Source: Meconema thalassinum
Lineage: Eukaryota > Arthropoda > Insecta > Orthoptera > Tettigoniidae
Direction: 5' to 3'
DNA length: 64,000 nucleotides
Assembly: GCA_946902985.2 (NCBI GenBank)
Contig: OX336392.1
Location: forward strand, 465,832,693-465,896,692
Shown piece by piece: positions 11,187 to 23,068 of this stretch (position 1 is its first letter; the number at the start of each line of letters is the position of its first letter). The notes beneath the pieces are model-generated. The model ran no database searches and was not told where the DNA came from. It worked only from the letters and a program-made list of their open reading frames with translations. A program made the translations under genes and the position numbers.

Positions 11187-12076
11187 TCTAAAGATATTAC
11201 TGTTGAAATATTCTTACCATTTGAATTTACAATTTTGCAGATTTCATCACTAAGATACTCTTTTCCTAACCTATTTAAGTGTAGGCCATGTCAAGTGTGG
11301 AACTTCCTGTCTAATTTACTTACATCTATAATTTGGACATTTGGAAAACTCTTACAAATTTTACGAATTTTTCCATTTTTAGCCTCTATTTCTACATTTA
11401 CCCATGATTTGGGAATTAAATCGTATCTCTGCGGAATGTTTACAATAATGACATTTGTGTTAAGCATGGATGGCAATGTACCCTTTAAATCTGTGATTAC
11501 CTTTTTACTCTCGTTTCTATAGATGTCGTTTGCTCCAGCGATGATTACTGCATAGTCCTTTGAAGTGAGGGTTGCACACTCTCCTAACATCCCGTTCGTG
11601 ACCGTTGCAATGGGTGCTCCTGGCTTTACTGTCGAAGTGACCTCCATTTCTCCGCTTCTCTCCAATACGCTTGCTGCTACATCTCGCCCGTGGCTATCCG
11701 CAAATATCCGCATCTTCCTGGATTTCCTCTTTATCACATTCTTCTTTTATTCTTGTAGAAAGTTATCATTTTCTTCGACGAGCGCTCCAAATGAATTTGA
11801 GACGGGAATTTCAGTTACATGTACCGGTACTCCATTCATAGGCCTAGGTATATTCAATCTTACTTTACCAGCAACCACTTTGGACCTAGTTTCCTTGCTT
11901 TCCTCTCTGTTTCCTTTTAATTTATTCAACTCTTCCGTTAACTTAGTAATATCTTCCTTTAGCAGCTTTATAATTTCATCTTTTGAGGACAGTTCGTTTC
12001 TCAGGTTATGACATTCGCATGACGGTACCGGTAGGCCTACATTACGACAATCGGTTTCACTTTCCTCCTCACTCAA
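11165..12076 (-). pseudogene. CR1-like ORF1 with coiled coil and SGNH-esterase-like domain, two in-frame stops
   Basis: One reading frame runs from ATG 12076 to a TAA at 11167-11165 (303 codons), interrupted by stops near 11744 and at 11293-11291. The N-terminal third has a coiled coil (DEIIKLLKEDITKLTEELNK). The C-terminal half resembles the SGNH hydrolase fold known from CR1 ORF1 proteins: FADSHGRD (nucleophile Ser block), IIAGANDIYRN (GxND block) and, beyond the second stop, HLNRLGKEY (His block). In CR1 elements this domain is an esterase of unclear purpose in retrotransposition. The second stop looks like CGA to TGA decay, because the older copy has Arg there. Confidence 0.75.
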
Positions 12077-12597
12077 TTTTACCTGAGATCTTGTGATGAT
12101 TTTATTTGCAGTTTTACTTTTATTTTCACGACGAGCATAAATGCGTAACGGTTACATTACCTGACGAGACACTAACACTGTTTACTGCCGACATACTAGA
12201 GATCTAAGTTAGCCTTGATATTTACACCAAATTACACTAAATTTATGTTAATTATTACTACGTAAATGAATTAATCTAATTACCTACCAATAAAGAAGAA
12301 TGTGAAATACGTATATCTTCCAATCGGGTGAAAACTCGTAAAAGCACCACTGCTCTACTTGGTTCAAACAGTGATTGAAGAAGTCACCGAATCTTTGGAT
12401 ACACGTTCCCACAACTTAGTTTAAGTTTATTAAATTATCAATAAGAATTTCTAAATACTATCAATATTCCATATTTCACTTGACCTAAGGAAAGTAACTT
12501 TATAGATTTTAAACCTCTGTTATAATATTTTACCACTTTTATCAAATATTTACACTAGCTGCTATTGCACTACACTCTCACTGTGACGCCATCTTGC
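12077..12597 (-). other. 5' untranslated leader of the younger CR1-like LINE
   Basis: About 520 A+T-rich bases without a protein-coding frame, lying between the ORF1 ATG and the point where sequence of the older copy resumes. LINE 5' leaders usually hold an internal promoter; none can be identified by eye. Confidence 0.55.
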
Positions 12598-12599
12598 CG

Positions 12600-13302
12600 C
12601 AGCCAATGTTCTGAAATACATAGTTCTGAGATGTCTTTAAGTTCATTTTTAAGCATTAGATTTATGTAATCAATTTTATTATAGAGAGACTGAACATTCT
12701 GGTGGTAAATTTTAAATTTGTTACTTTTGCAAGCTTGTGTTGGTGATTTATTTACATTATTACTCTCATAATTCTTATTATTATTGTTGCTAGACAAATC
12801 CGAAATACCATTGATGGACTCAGTTAAATTTGACATCAAAAGATCTGAATGCCAAACCTCACGTTCGGCTTCTTTTACCAGTTTCCCTGCTTCCACTCTA
12901 AAGATATTACTGTTGAACTATTCTTACCATTTGAATTAACAATTTTGCAGATTTCATCACTAACATACTCTTTTCCTAACCTATTTAAGTGTAGGCTATG
13001 CCGAGTGTGGAACTTCCTGCCTAATTTACTTACATCTATAATTTGAACATTTGGAAAACTCGTACAAATTTTATGAATTTTTCCATTTGTAGCCTCTATT
13101 TCTTCATTTACACATGATTTGGGAATTAAGTCGTATCTCTGCGGAATGTTTACAATGATGATATGTGTGTTATGCACGGATGTCAATGTACCCTTTAAAT
13201 CTCTGATTACCTTTTTACTCTAATTTCTATAGACGTCGTTTGCTCCAGCGATGATTACTGCATAGTCCTTTGAAGTAAGGGACGCACACTCTCCTACCAT
13301 CC
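12600..13302 (-). mobile_element. Older CR1-like LINE, 5' part (other half of the interrupted copy)
   Basis: It matches 10900-11590 of the younger copy and continues the element found at 5116-7955. It holds the ORF2 N-terminus (minus frame 12896 to about 12600, up to CISEHWLRQ) and the ORF1 C-terminus (frame 13186-12875). The latter keeps IIVNIPQRYDL and an intact HLNRLGKEY histidine block. The similarity stops near 13302 inside ORF1, so this older copy is 5'-truncated. Confidence 0.85.
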
Positions 13303-14709
13303 AAATTAAGTGACCAGTGGAACATTACTGATAGACTGTCAACATTAAGCTGGGAGGCCTATTGTGACTATGATGAGTGTATCTGTGGACAAAAAGTGAA
13401 GGATTAATTATCAAAGGCAGTCTCTAAGTTAGTAAGAATAGCCTTAAATATATTTTCTGAGCGCGTCAATGACGGCAGTGAGCATAGGAGCAAGAAAAGA
13501 AAACTTCAGGCATTGGGACATTGAGGTACCGGTATAGTACAGCCTTTTATTATTCCCTTATCGGGAATCGACAGTACATAGCATGGTAATATGCATCCTT
13601 TATTTGTGATATTTGTGTGTAGATTAAGCGGACGTTATGTTCTGTTGTATTTTCGGTAACATTTTGCGTCAAAATCTAGGCTATGTATTTAAGCAGTATT
13701 TTACCACGTGCTTGCACTAGGCCTCCCAGATGACAGATGGGCGGTGTTGCCAAACCTTATGACACGGCTTGAGAATTGTAGATGGCGATGAGGAAGCACA
13801 ACGATGATCCCATGCTGCAACACAAGGATTTATACATTTTTATAAGGAGTGAACACTTTTCACTTCACTCTTTGGTCGACAGTTGCCAGTCGCCACAGAA
13901 CGTCCACATCCCACAACTGGAGAACACTAGTTAATAGAACACAAACGTTAACAGCCACTCCCTAGCTCGTCTGAACCATTGAACTCTAATACTGGGATGC
14001 CGACTGTATGGGAGCAAAGTGCGGCTTTTGGTGCGACTAGTTACGCCTGGTAGTGCACGACAAGGAAGAGAGTTTGACGTATACGAACGAAAGGATGATG
14101 TACGTACGTACAACGAGGTACAAGTAAAAGACATTTAGGCGAACGGTAAACTAAACGGAACTTACGCCGAAATACATATTTCAAAATATCATAGTAATTT
14201 AATACTTAAAATAGCTAGGAATAGACGCCTGGGTAGATTATTGGCTGAGGAATAACCTAACCACCAAGGGAAGATGATAAAGAAGAGGAGGTGGGTTTCG
14301 GACTGGAGAAAAAGGATGGAGAAATAGGAGGAGAGTCCCACAAAAGTTATGAATTTAACTTTAAATGCACTTAGAGGCGGTTGCCACTGCAAATCCGCTC
14401 TCTGATACCTAAAGTGGGTAAGGACCTGGTCGAAGCTGACGGGAACCGCAGCTAGGACTTGGGCGGTTTGCCAGAGAATGGCTTTAGTGTATTCCCTCTC
14501 AAGCATGCATATGCCTACTATGGGGAAGGGTGATGGTCTGACAAGACAGATAGTAACAGATTTATTCTGTATTAACGATGGCATGAACATAGGAAGAGTT
14601 AGGAAAGCCAGGATCTTGCCTAACTGTAGTATTAGAGAAATGATGAGTCGAAAAGGAAAGCTTGAATTTATTTAACAATGCAAAAAAGTCTAATAAATTT
14701 GACAAGTAT
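13303..14709. other. Unassigned interval left of LTR element 1
   Basis: About 1.4 kb with no recognised gene, RNA or repeat. Open frames here (for example 133 codons on the minus strand at 14189-14590) show no family motif and no supporting neighbours. An old unclassified repeat is possible. Confidence 0.4.
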
Positions 14710-14713
14710 ATAG

Positions 14714-17453
14714 TGAACCCTTCAGAATAGCAGTGTTTTATGCAAGAATCTTGATCAAGGGGTCGCGCTCAGTTCATAGTGTGATGTTTACGTCCGCCAA
14801 ACAACATGCTTTACTGAGGCAAGGGTCATAGGATTAAAACTATAATTAAGAAAGTAAGGAGACAAGACGTAAGATAATAACATGATTTAATAACTAATTG
14901 TGCATAAAAGAAAATAAACAAACAATAATAAAAACATATCCTCCCTGAATTATTCCCTGACAGGAATATCTAACACTTTGAGGAGTCAGACGGATCTCCA
15001 CCTTTATAATAAAATTGTGGACCCTAGTTCCACTACCTTGCATTTGAGTTTTATGTGCGCGTGATGACTAACTACGAGAAAATGAGTACTTGGATGATCG
15101 TTCGTTTACAACGGGTTAACAGCCACGGTGCTCACGAACAATCATCACGTAAATCAACGTTTATGGATATGGGCATGACATTAATAAAAACCTTAAAAAC
15201 TCTAATGCTGACACACACACTACAATTCTATTATTTACAGGAATCTCTCTGAGACCCTCATTAGCGCGATGACGCACTTAACAACATGAGCTACCAACTG
15301 GCCAATTGCTCAATACACACAAGGAAAGACAGCATTGCACATGACTCACGGGTCACAGAAAATGGAAAATAAACATGGAATAAACCAACAACAACAAAAG
15401 CCTGACCGGCTAAGATTACTTTATATGAACAAAAACTGCATGTTAAGGTAACGCTTCGGAGATTATCGTGATTCGTAGGCAACTCCCATTTATTTCAACA
15501 ATTTTTACCATTGATCAGTTCTTATCTGTAATTCAAGTAATTAGGGAGCCAACGAGCACTCCTCGCTAATGACCATGCTTGCACGTTCAGACAGCCTTGT
15601 GAAACATCTCCCCCTTTCCTCAAATACTTGTCGTGTCCCACTCCAGTGTATATAAATAGCTGACCAGCTGTTCCGTTCTCTCAAGGAATCAACAGCAACA
15701 AAAATCTCATCCAACTCAACATATGGTCAGACATAATCACATATCCACAATTGCCCTCGCAAGGATACAATATGGACCTGGTACCAAGCTGACAGAAATC
15801 AGTCTAAGCTGAAATTCCCGCTTGTAATACCACAAAAATACACACATACACACATCTGGGACTGACATGACGCTTTTCACACAGGTCTGCTGAATAGGTG
15901 CTCGCAAACATTAAACACAATATTTAAAACCTACGATAGAGCTGATTACTCTTCGTCACAAATTACATTGCTCCAACGGCAATAGTCACACTGAATCTGA
16001 TCAATAATAAATCTTAAACAATTTTAATTACCCTCCAATCTACTGTATAATTACATTAATTCAGTCCTACTTCTGAAACACAACAGATCTCCGAGAGACG
16101 TTTTTAACCGCATTGCGTAACATATGCAAACACGGCCGTTCACATAGCTACGTTAGTTAACACAACACAAAAACAAGAACCTTCCACTAACAACATTCGT
16201 GCGAGCTGGTTCCATACAAAAGTGTGTCAGACCAAAACTAAATATATTACGTTAATCACACAAGCAATGTATTTACAAAAATATGTCCCATAAACCATAA
16301 GTTAATTTATCAAATAATAAAGAATATTTTTTGTACTCATCTCTCTTGTAGTCACCGTCAAAGAACGTCCGCTGCCATCTCCCAACTGAATGGTTCTTAT
16401 CTCATCTCAGCCATCTGGACGGAGTGTTGAGAATTCCAAACTTCTTCTGAAGTAGTCGATGTCATCTCTGGCGCTGATTCAAAAATTATATTATTATACA
16501 CTTGATATCTGACTACTAAATTCGCCGTTCAGGTACTACTTTCCCTGTAACAGTTCGCTGACGAATTATCGACGATACTGCCCCTACAAATATAGTACTG
16601 TGACTATCTATCACTGAATTTAACACTTTACAATAATTTCTGTGTCCTTATGACACGCAAAGTAATAACTGACTACGTCCGTAGACGCACAGAAGTAATA
16701 ATCAACCTGTGTCCACGACACACAAATAGAAGTCTACGTCCGTAGACGCACAGAGTAATAAGCTACGTCCTCAGACGAACAGAATAGAAGTCGAAGTCCA
16801 TGTCTTGGGTCTTCATGCCACTTATAAATGAACTGGCCCTAGGTCTCGATGGGGGGGGGATTTATGTAAATATTTCTCGAAATAATTGTGGTACAGGAAT
16901 GAAATAAATATCACTGAACTCGTAACATTGCACAGGTCAAGAATATGCCCATTAATCCTAGAATCAATCGTAGAGATTTTGTCTAGGCGATTTCCCGCGT
17001 GAATGCTAGCCGAGCGTGCCCACGCTAGACCTGCCGCGTTAAATAGGCATTCTTCTCTCATTGGTTCTCACATTTTCTGTAATTTGGCGGTTTATAGCAG
17101 ATCTTGGCGTCGTAGGAGTGTCTAGCCTGCTCATCAGCCACTCACGTTACTGCATCATATTTCTTCTAGGCGCGAATATTACAATGAACATACCAGCAGC
17201 ATGTCTCACTGCGCGTCGCTTCTATTTGAGGCGGCCCACACCTGTCCTTCTGACACATCGCTTGGCTATTTCCTTTCACAGCTAAAGTATTTAACCTTTT
17301 GTCAATCTGCTTCAGGTATGTCCCCGCTGTCTCCAACCAATGCTTGAAATTTCCTCATCTCCGTCTGGCTACTTTCATGATGCTGGTGGAAATATTTATT
17401 AATTGGAGAAATAAAACATAGAATCATTTATCCAACAGAGGATAAAGGGTTCA
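14714..17453 (-). repeat. 3' LTR of element 1
   Basis: A 2740-bp repeat, very close to the copy at 23069-25793. The clearest difference is a 15-base block near 15600 that is present here and absent in the other. Inside, at about 16665-16790, is a degenerate set of repeats around TACGTCCGTAGACGCACAG. Reading frames inside it are short and motif-free, so I treat it as non-coding. Confidence 0.92.
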
Positions 17454-17469
17454 CAACTCTCCCACTCAC
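17454..17469 (-). other. Polypurine tract of element 1 (candidate)
   Basis: On the minus strand the bases directly before the 3' LTR read GTGAGTGGGAGAGTTG, mostly purine and abutting the LTR as expected for the plus-strand DNA primer. It is not a perfect purine run. Confidence 0.5.
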
Positions 17470-17725
17470 AAAATTTCGAACTTAGGAATAAAGTCGACAA
17501 TTTTAAAAGACTTCCGTATGCCAATTTGTTTTATTTCGGAATCACCCCCTTTCTCTTACTTGGTCTAGTCGCTCCTGTCTTGAATGGCATTTACTCGTTT
17601 TCATTTCCTGCTTGTACCTCCCCTCTCAGTCTGCCTGCATGACCCGCTGATGCCTGAGGCAACACTCTGCTCGCCTCGTTAATGTTTGTCAACACCAACT
17701 CTACTTCCTCCTTCGTGTGCCGTAC

Positions 17726-19558
17726 TCAACTGCTCCTCGTGCACTTTGTTGATAGTAGGACGTCCATATATTCAAACTGCATCATTATTTCGGCGTTCCC
17801 ATGGTTCACTTCCTGTTCTCGCTGTATCTCACGTAACTCCTCCAAGAATTTCCGGTCCTTCGGTGTTAACTCCAAGTGTTTTACCATCGCTGTTTCTTCG
17901 TTATCAGGCTCTGGGTTCCTGCTGAGTGCATCCGGTATCACGTTCATCTTCCCTGGGCAATGTTCAATCTCAATGCTGAACTGCTGAATATATATAGACC
18001 AACGTGTCACACGTTCGCTTGCCATCGACGTCTTAAACAAGAATGTAAGTGCCTTGTGATCTGTCCTGACAACAATAGGGTAGCCGTAAATTATTCGTTT
18101 CCATTGTTGTAGCGCATGAAGTATGGCCAACAGCTCTAGTTCCGTTACCGTATAATTGCGCTCGTGCTTACGCAATTTTCGGCTGACAAATGCCAAATAT
18201 GTTTTGTGCTGCAGGTTAACTGGATCCTCTTGGTAAAGCATAGCACCTATACCAATTAGTGAAGCATCCGCTTGGATTATAAATTTGTGCTTGAAATCTG
18301 GATATCCTAATTTAATGCAGTTTTCCAATAGCTGCTTTGTTGCTTGGAATGCCTTCTCACACTCCGCATTCCATAACCATTTATTATTCTTTAGCATTTC
18401 CTGCATGGGAGCGACAGTCTCCGTGTAACCTGGACAGTTTTCCTTAAAGAATCCCGTTACGCCTAAGAAAGCCCGAATGTGCTTGACTCTCGTTGGTGTA
18501 GGGAAATTCTTTATCGCTTCGATCTTAGCGGGATTTGGCTTCACTCCCTCCTTGTCAATGATGTGACCCAAATATAAGATCTCGCTCTTGAAGAAATGCG
18601 ATTTCTTCAGATTTACTTTGAAATTAGATGCATTCAGGTTGCCTAATACTTTATCTAAATTTTCCATGTGAGTTTCAATGTTGTCGGATGCCAGCAAAAT
18701 GTCATCAATGTAGCGTACCGTCATCTCCTTAACTTCCTCGGTTAAATTCCGGTCCAGGGCTCGGATTAAAGCACAGCCCGCTGTTTTGACTCCAAAGGGC
18801 ATTCGAACGAAGCAAAACGTCTGGTTATCGAATAAGAAGCCAGTTAGAAGCTGTGACTTCTCATCCAATTCAATATGGTGGAACGAGCTCGTCAGGTCAA
18901 CTGATGAATAAATGCTCTTGTTTTTAAAGCCTTTTAGTACGTCTCTGATGATTGGTGCTCTGTCATACTCAGGAAAAATGAGTCTCGTGTTGAGATTTCT
19001 GGCATCTAAACAAAGTCTAATAGATCCATTTGGTTTTGTGACTGCCAAAATCGCATTTAGATAAGGTGTCGGTGTCTTCCTTATCACTCCAGCTTGTAAC
19101 ATCTCATCTATAATGACCTTAACTTGACCACGATATTTTTCAGGAATTGGGTACAATCTGCTTTTGAAAGGTGACCAATCCTCGACTTGCATTGAATATT
19201 TGAAATTTAATATTTTTCCCGGTACTGTATCAAATACTGTTTTGTGCTTCCTTAAAATCTCTTCCAATTGCTTTCTGTGTTCACCCCCAAGTTGAATGTC
19301 ATTGAGCCGCTCCTGTAGTAACTCTTCAAATTGTGCATCGCTGATATCTCCTTCCGTTAATAAAGACCATATCTCCTGGGATTCACTCTCCTCATCTAGT
19401 TCCACAACAGCTCCTTCTATGATGTTATCTTCTGCCTTTCGTACCTCGTCTTCCGTCTCTTCCGATATTGCTTCCAATGCCCAAGAGTTTACATCTCTTC
19501 CGGTAGTGATTTCATCCATATGCAATCCCACATTTTTCAGCTGATCATACTCTCTAAA
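17726..19558 (-). pseudogene. Element 1 pol: reverse transcriptase and RNase H, integrase absent
   Basis: An open frame of about 600 codons. The RT palm has LNAILAVTKPNGSIRLCLDA, YSSVDLTSSFHHIEL, FVRMPFGVKTAG and the catalytic YIDDILLASDN. The connection region follows (FLGHII-type YLGHIIDKEGV, RAFLGVTGFFKENCPGY). RNase H has its acidic residues in IIQADASLIGIG, VTELELLAI and RTDHKALTFL, and CPGKMNVIPDALSRNP marks the usual end of RNase H. After that comes a short charged tail and a stop at 17726. The HHCC and DDE motifs that should follow are missing. The frame differs from the protease frame, with a frameshift near 19560. RT and RNase H themselves look undamaged; I call it a pseudogene because the polyprotein is incomplete. 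Confidence 0.85.
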
Positions 19559-20081
19559 ACTGACAGTGCAAATCTATCACTGCTTGATAGTCACAAATAA
19601 AATTTGCACCAAGAATTATATTGAAATTCATCTTTGCCATGATAATGAATGTTTGCCCAAAAGTGTGTTCCAATATGTTCAGCTCTAAGTATGCCTGACG
19701 TTTACAAGTGACAGTGCGTTCAGGAATAACACCCCTCACTTTGAGCTGTGGTACCGGAATTACAGGAATATTCTGACTCCGTCCCAACTCTCAAACCATG
19801 GCCTCCGATACCAGACTGATCTGTGACCCCGTATCCAATAAACATCTTATATTAATTCCACCAATCCTTGCGTAAATAATGGGTAAATGCCTAATTTCAT
19901 CGTTCCGTGGTGTCACCGTCTCCTCCAGGCAGTCTTCTGGCAAAGCAATCCATTCTTGTATGTTCGCTACTATCCATCCATCTTCAACTTCCGACTGTTG
20001 TGTTTGTAGCCTGTCTCCTTTATCCAAATTTAACATTTTTTTAAGCTCCATTGCGACTCCCATCATCCTTCTGTCGCTCAT
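19554..20081 (-). pseudogene. Element 1 aspartic protease region, one in-frame stop
   Basis: Retropepsin-like protease that would mature the Gag and Pol polyproteins. The catalytic box is CLLDTGSQISLV near 19820, and the later FNIILGANFICDYQAVIDL matches the usual I(I/L)G box before the C-terminus. The frame starts by overlapping the end of Gag (20081-20041) in the +1 register, a normal layout for frameshifted Gag-Pol. A TGA follows EAMV at about 19791, after which the same frame continues to 19554. The stop would disable a full protease. Confidence 0.8.
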
Positions 20082-22449
20082 GTCCTTGATATCCCTCTTG
20101 TCTCAGTAGACTTCCAGCTTCCTCAGTATGTGTATCAGGATTCTTCATGTTCCCAATGGCCTCTTCCCATCTTCCTAGCTCTCCACCTTGACTAGCGTGT
20201 AATTCCTCTAGGTAATTTTGTGATTGAGCGTGCCTATCATCCCAGTCATTTCGATAATTTCGTGGCTCTCCTTGATTTTGGTCTCTTCTTCCTTTCCATC
20301 CTTGATTAGCATTGTAATCACCGTACCTTCCATAAAGCCTGTCATTTCTTCGATTTTCACGCCATTGCTGATATCCTCTCTGTTGGTATCTATTGTTGCC
20401 TTGGTATGACCTATTGTTGTAGTGATTTTCGTTACGCTGATATGGTCTGTTTTCTCCTTCTTCCTGGTTTCGCCTAGGTGTGGAAGTGCTTGTATTAGTG
20501 CCCTGCGTTTTGGTGTTTGCCTGTTTTGGTTTTATGACCTCTGTAGTATTGACTAACTCCAGCTGTCTTCCTCCTCTATAATGACTATGAGATGTAGTCT
20601 CATCTATTTGCCGTAGTATCTGCTCTGCATGTAGGGCCGTACTAACGTTCGCTGCGACTAGTACTTGTTGTACGTTGACTGGCATTTGTCTCGCTATAGT
20701 CATCACCAGATCTGCTTCATTTAAAGGGTAATCAAGGTCGAGAAATTTTAACATTTGCATGTTAAAGAAATCTGAGTATTTTGTTTGCTGGGTGGTTTGG
20801 TACTTCCTAGAGTAAAGCTCCATCCTTAGACTCTGTTGTGTTGCGGGCGACCAATATTTGCGCAGAAACGCTAAGTTGAAATCTGACATGTTTCCAAATG
20901 TATATTTGAAGCTTAAAAACCATGTGAGGACATTTCCTGACAAAAATCTCTCCATCATCCTCAATCTACGTGCTTCAGGTACCCCAGTGTCATTGAAATG
21001 GTCTTCCATCTCTTTGATAAAGGCTTTAGGTGTCACCCCTGAATTTTCCGTGTACTTCTGCGGTTTGTAGTCGTTTGAGCGAATTACTTGAATAAGTTGT
21101 GTGTGCTGATGACCGTCTTGTGGTGTCGAGCTCCTATCGATATTCTTACGAAACCCTTCCGTGTTTGTTGTTAATGGACTCTCCGCCTGAGTCTGACTTC
21201 CTGCTGTGCTGACCTCGGGGCTATTTGAGTCATCCTGCTTGTCTTTCAATGTTCCCGTTCTAAATATAGATGATTGTTCTAATGACCGTAGTTCGGCTTT
21301 AATGATCCTGTCCGTCTGCTCTTTAAGTTTATTCTTCATTTCTTGCTCCAATGCTTGAATACGAGTGTGATTTTCGCCTACTGTTTTAAGAATGGTGGAT
21401 CTTTCCTCTTTAGAATCGATATTCATTTTCTTCCAATCTTTCCTTATCTGCTCTTTAATCGTGCTTACTTGCCCTTCAATCTGGTTTTTAGTGTCATCCT
21501 GATTACTTTCTATCTGGCTCAGCCTTTCGTCTAATGTACTCTTAAATTGCTCTTGATCCGCTTCCAGGCTTTACCATTGTTCCGCTGAATTTATCTCGAG
21601 ACGGTCCATATCTTTAATTATACCGGATATGTTTTCATCTACTGCTGATAATTGTTGTTGAATGACCCTGCCGCTTTTCTCCATCTCCTTAAATCGTCCT
21701 TCCAACTTATCCTGAGCTATTTTGACCTCGCTTGTATTCATTGTGCATGCTATTTCAATTTGCTCTAATTTAGCTAACACCGTTTCATCCAGAATGCTAG
21801 GTTTTTGATCAAAAATACCTTCAATTTTTTTAATCTGCTCTAATTGTTTCTCATTATTTTTGCTAACATCTAGGGCCAGTAATACCATCTGTTGATTTGT
21901 GTGATCTTTCATTTCTGCGGTTAGCGTCTCTAACTGTGAATTGATAGTGTCATTAATTTCACTCTTTAATAACCTAGCTTGTTCCACCTGATATTCATTT
22001 TGTTCGATTCTACTGTTATTTAACTGTGTCCGCAATGATTCACTTTGTTCTAACAGTTTAGTATTTAGCGATTCACTTTGTTCTAACAGTTTAGTATTTA
22101 GCGATTCACTCTGCTCAGATAATTTGTTTATAGACTCACTTTGTTCTAACATAGTATTGTTTATTGCTTCGCTTTGTTCTGATAATTTTGTATTTAATTG
22201 TTCACTTTGTTCTGATAATTTAGCGTTTAATGCTTCACTTTTTTCTAACATACTATTGTTTAATGATTGACTTTGTTCTGATAGTTTAATGTTTATTTGT
22301 TCAGATAATTGTGTGTTTAATGATTGACTCTGTTCTGATAATTTAGCGTTTAATGCTTCACTTTGTTCTGATAATTTAGTGTCCAACAATGCCTGTGTTC
22401 TCCTAGCTGCACTCTCAATGATCTCCTGGATCTGTTCAACCGTTGCCAT
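20041..22449 (-). pseudogene. Element 1 Gag with long tandem coiled coil, one in-frame stop
   Basis: Structural protein of the particle. One frame runs from ATG 22449 (MATVEQIQEIIE) to 20041, with a single TAA at about 21571 dividing it into 292- and about 510-codon parts. The N-terminal part is a run of about ten 11-residue repeats of the form KLSEQSESLNT. The second part begins with more coiled coil and then a capsid-like domain (FIKEMEDHFNDTGVPEARRL, NVLTWFLSFKYTF, FNLAFLRKYWSPATQQ). The C-terminal tail is rich in Arg, Asn, Gln and Tyr (RYQQRGYQQWRENRRNDRLY) and has no CCHC knuckle, so RNA binding may rest on this basic tail. An upstream extension of the frame to 22545 is possible but less likely as a start. 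Confidence 0.8.
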
Positions 22450-23068
22450 ATTACACACTTTATATGAGACATTAGGGAAATGGCATAAAGCAATGCCCTT
22501 TGACACACACATAAAATACAATGCACATTTACTTTCTTTATCCAACTCAGTTCATTTATTTTTACATTTACTCCCACTAGTCAATTGCATCTCTGAGTGG
22601 TTCTAGTTTTACTCAATTTAATTTTAAACCCAAGCACATATTTAGTCATTAAATTGTTATCCTGATCTGATAATAACACTGACTAATTAACAAAGTATTA
22701 ATTGTCATTTTAGGCTACAGCCTCCTAATATTTCCGTGAGTTTGACTTTCTAAACAAATCTAGTTTTAAACTTATCATTGGGCGCCCGGTATCACATATT
22801 AATTACTTTAATTTAAAAGACAAAAACGTGAACCGTATTTTACTTTGCAAACTCATGATTTTAATTTATTTTTCACACATTTGGCGGTATCCACTTCGCC
22901 TCACTTACTTTTAATAAAATATCACTTCCCGGTGATTAAATACTGTCATATCTGCCTGCACTTGCGGCATTCCAGTTTTACTCAAATGCGCCAATATTGA
23001 CATGTGTAATCTCTCCGCTGTTACACCACAGTGAATGACCCACGCTTGGCCGCGCCAGTTTTAACCTA
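22450..23068 (-). other. Leader of element 1 with candidate primer-binding site
   Basis: About 620 non-coding bases between the 5' LTR and Gag. Eleven bases inside the LTR edge the minus strand reads TGGCGCGGCCAAGCG (23057-23043), which has the TGG start of a tRNA primer-binding site. I cannot name the tRNA. Confidence 0.4.

Larger units (their letters stand above)
7956..12597 (-). mobile_element. Younger CR1-like LINE, apparently full length, inserted in the older copy
   Basis: The element runs from a 5' end near 12597 (minus-strand start close to GCAAGATGGCGTCACAG) through a 520-bp leader, ORF1 and ORF2 to a 3' UTR that ends in a short (CTAT)n tail at about 7956-7969. The sequences on either side belong to the same older element and join within about 10-15 bases of each other, so the boundaries are well supported. 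I see no clear target duplication; a small target deletion fits better. It carries deletions relative to the older copy (about 80 bp near 8880 and about 50 bp near 10015) and several stops. Confidence 0.85.

Noticed and set aside
14189..14590. 133-codon minus-strand ORF as a host gene
   Set aside because: No recognisable domain, no splice or promoter support, and mixed hydrophobic composition typical of a chance frame.
16822..17285. Short ORFs on both strands in the LTRs of element 1 (also at 25102-25625)
   Set aside because: They are conserved only because the LTRs are near-identical. They show no motif and lie outside the coding interior.
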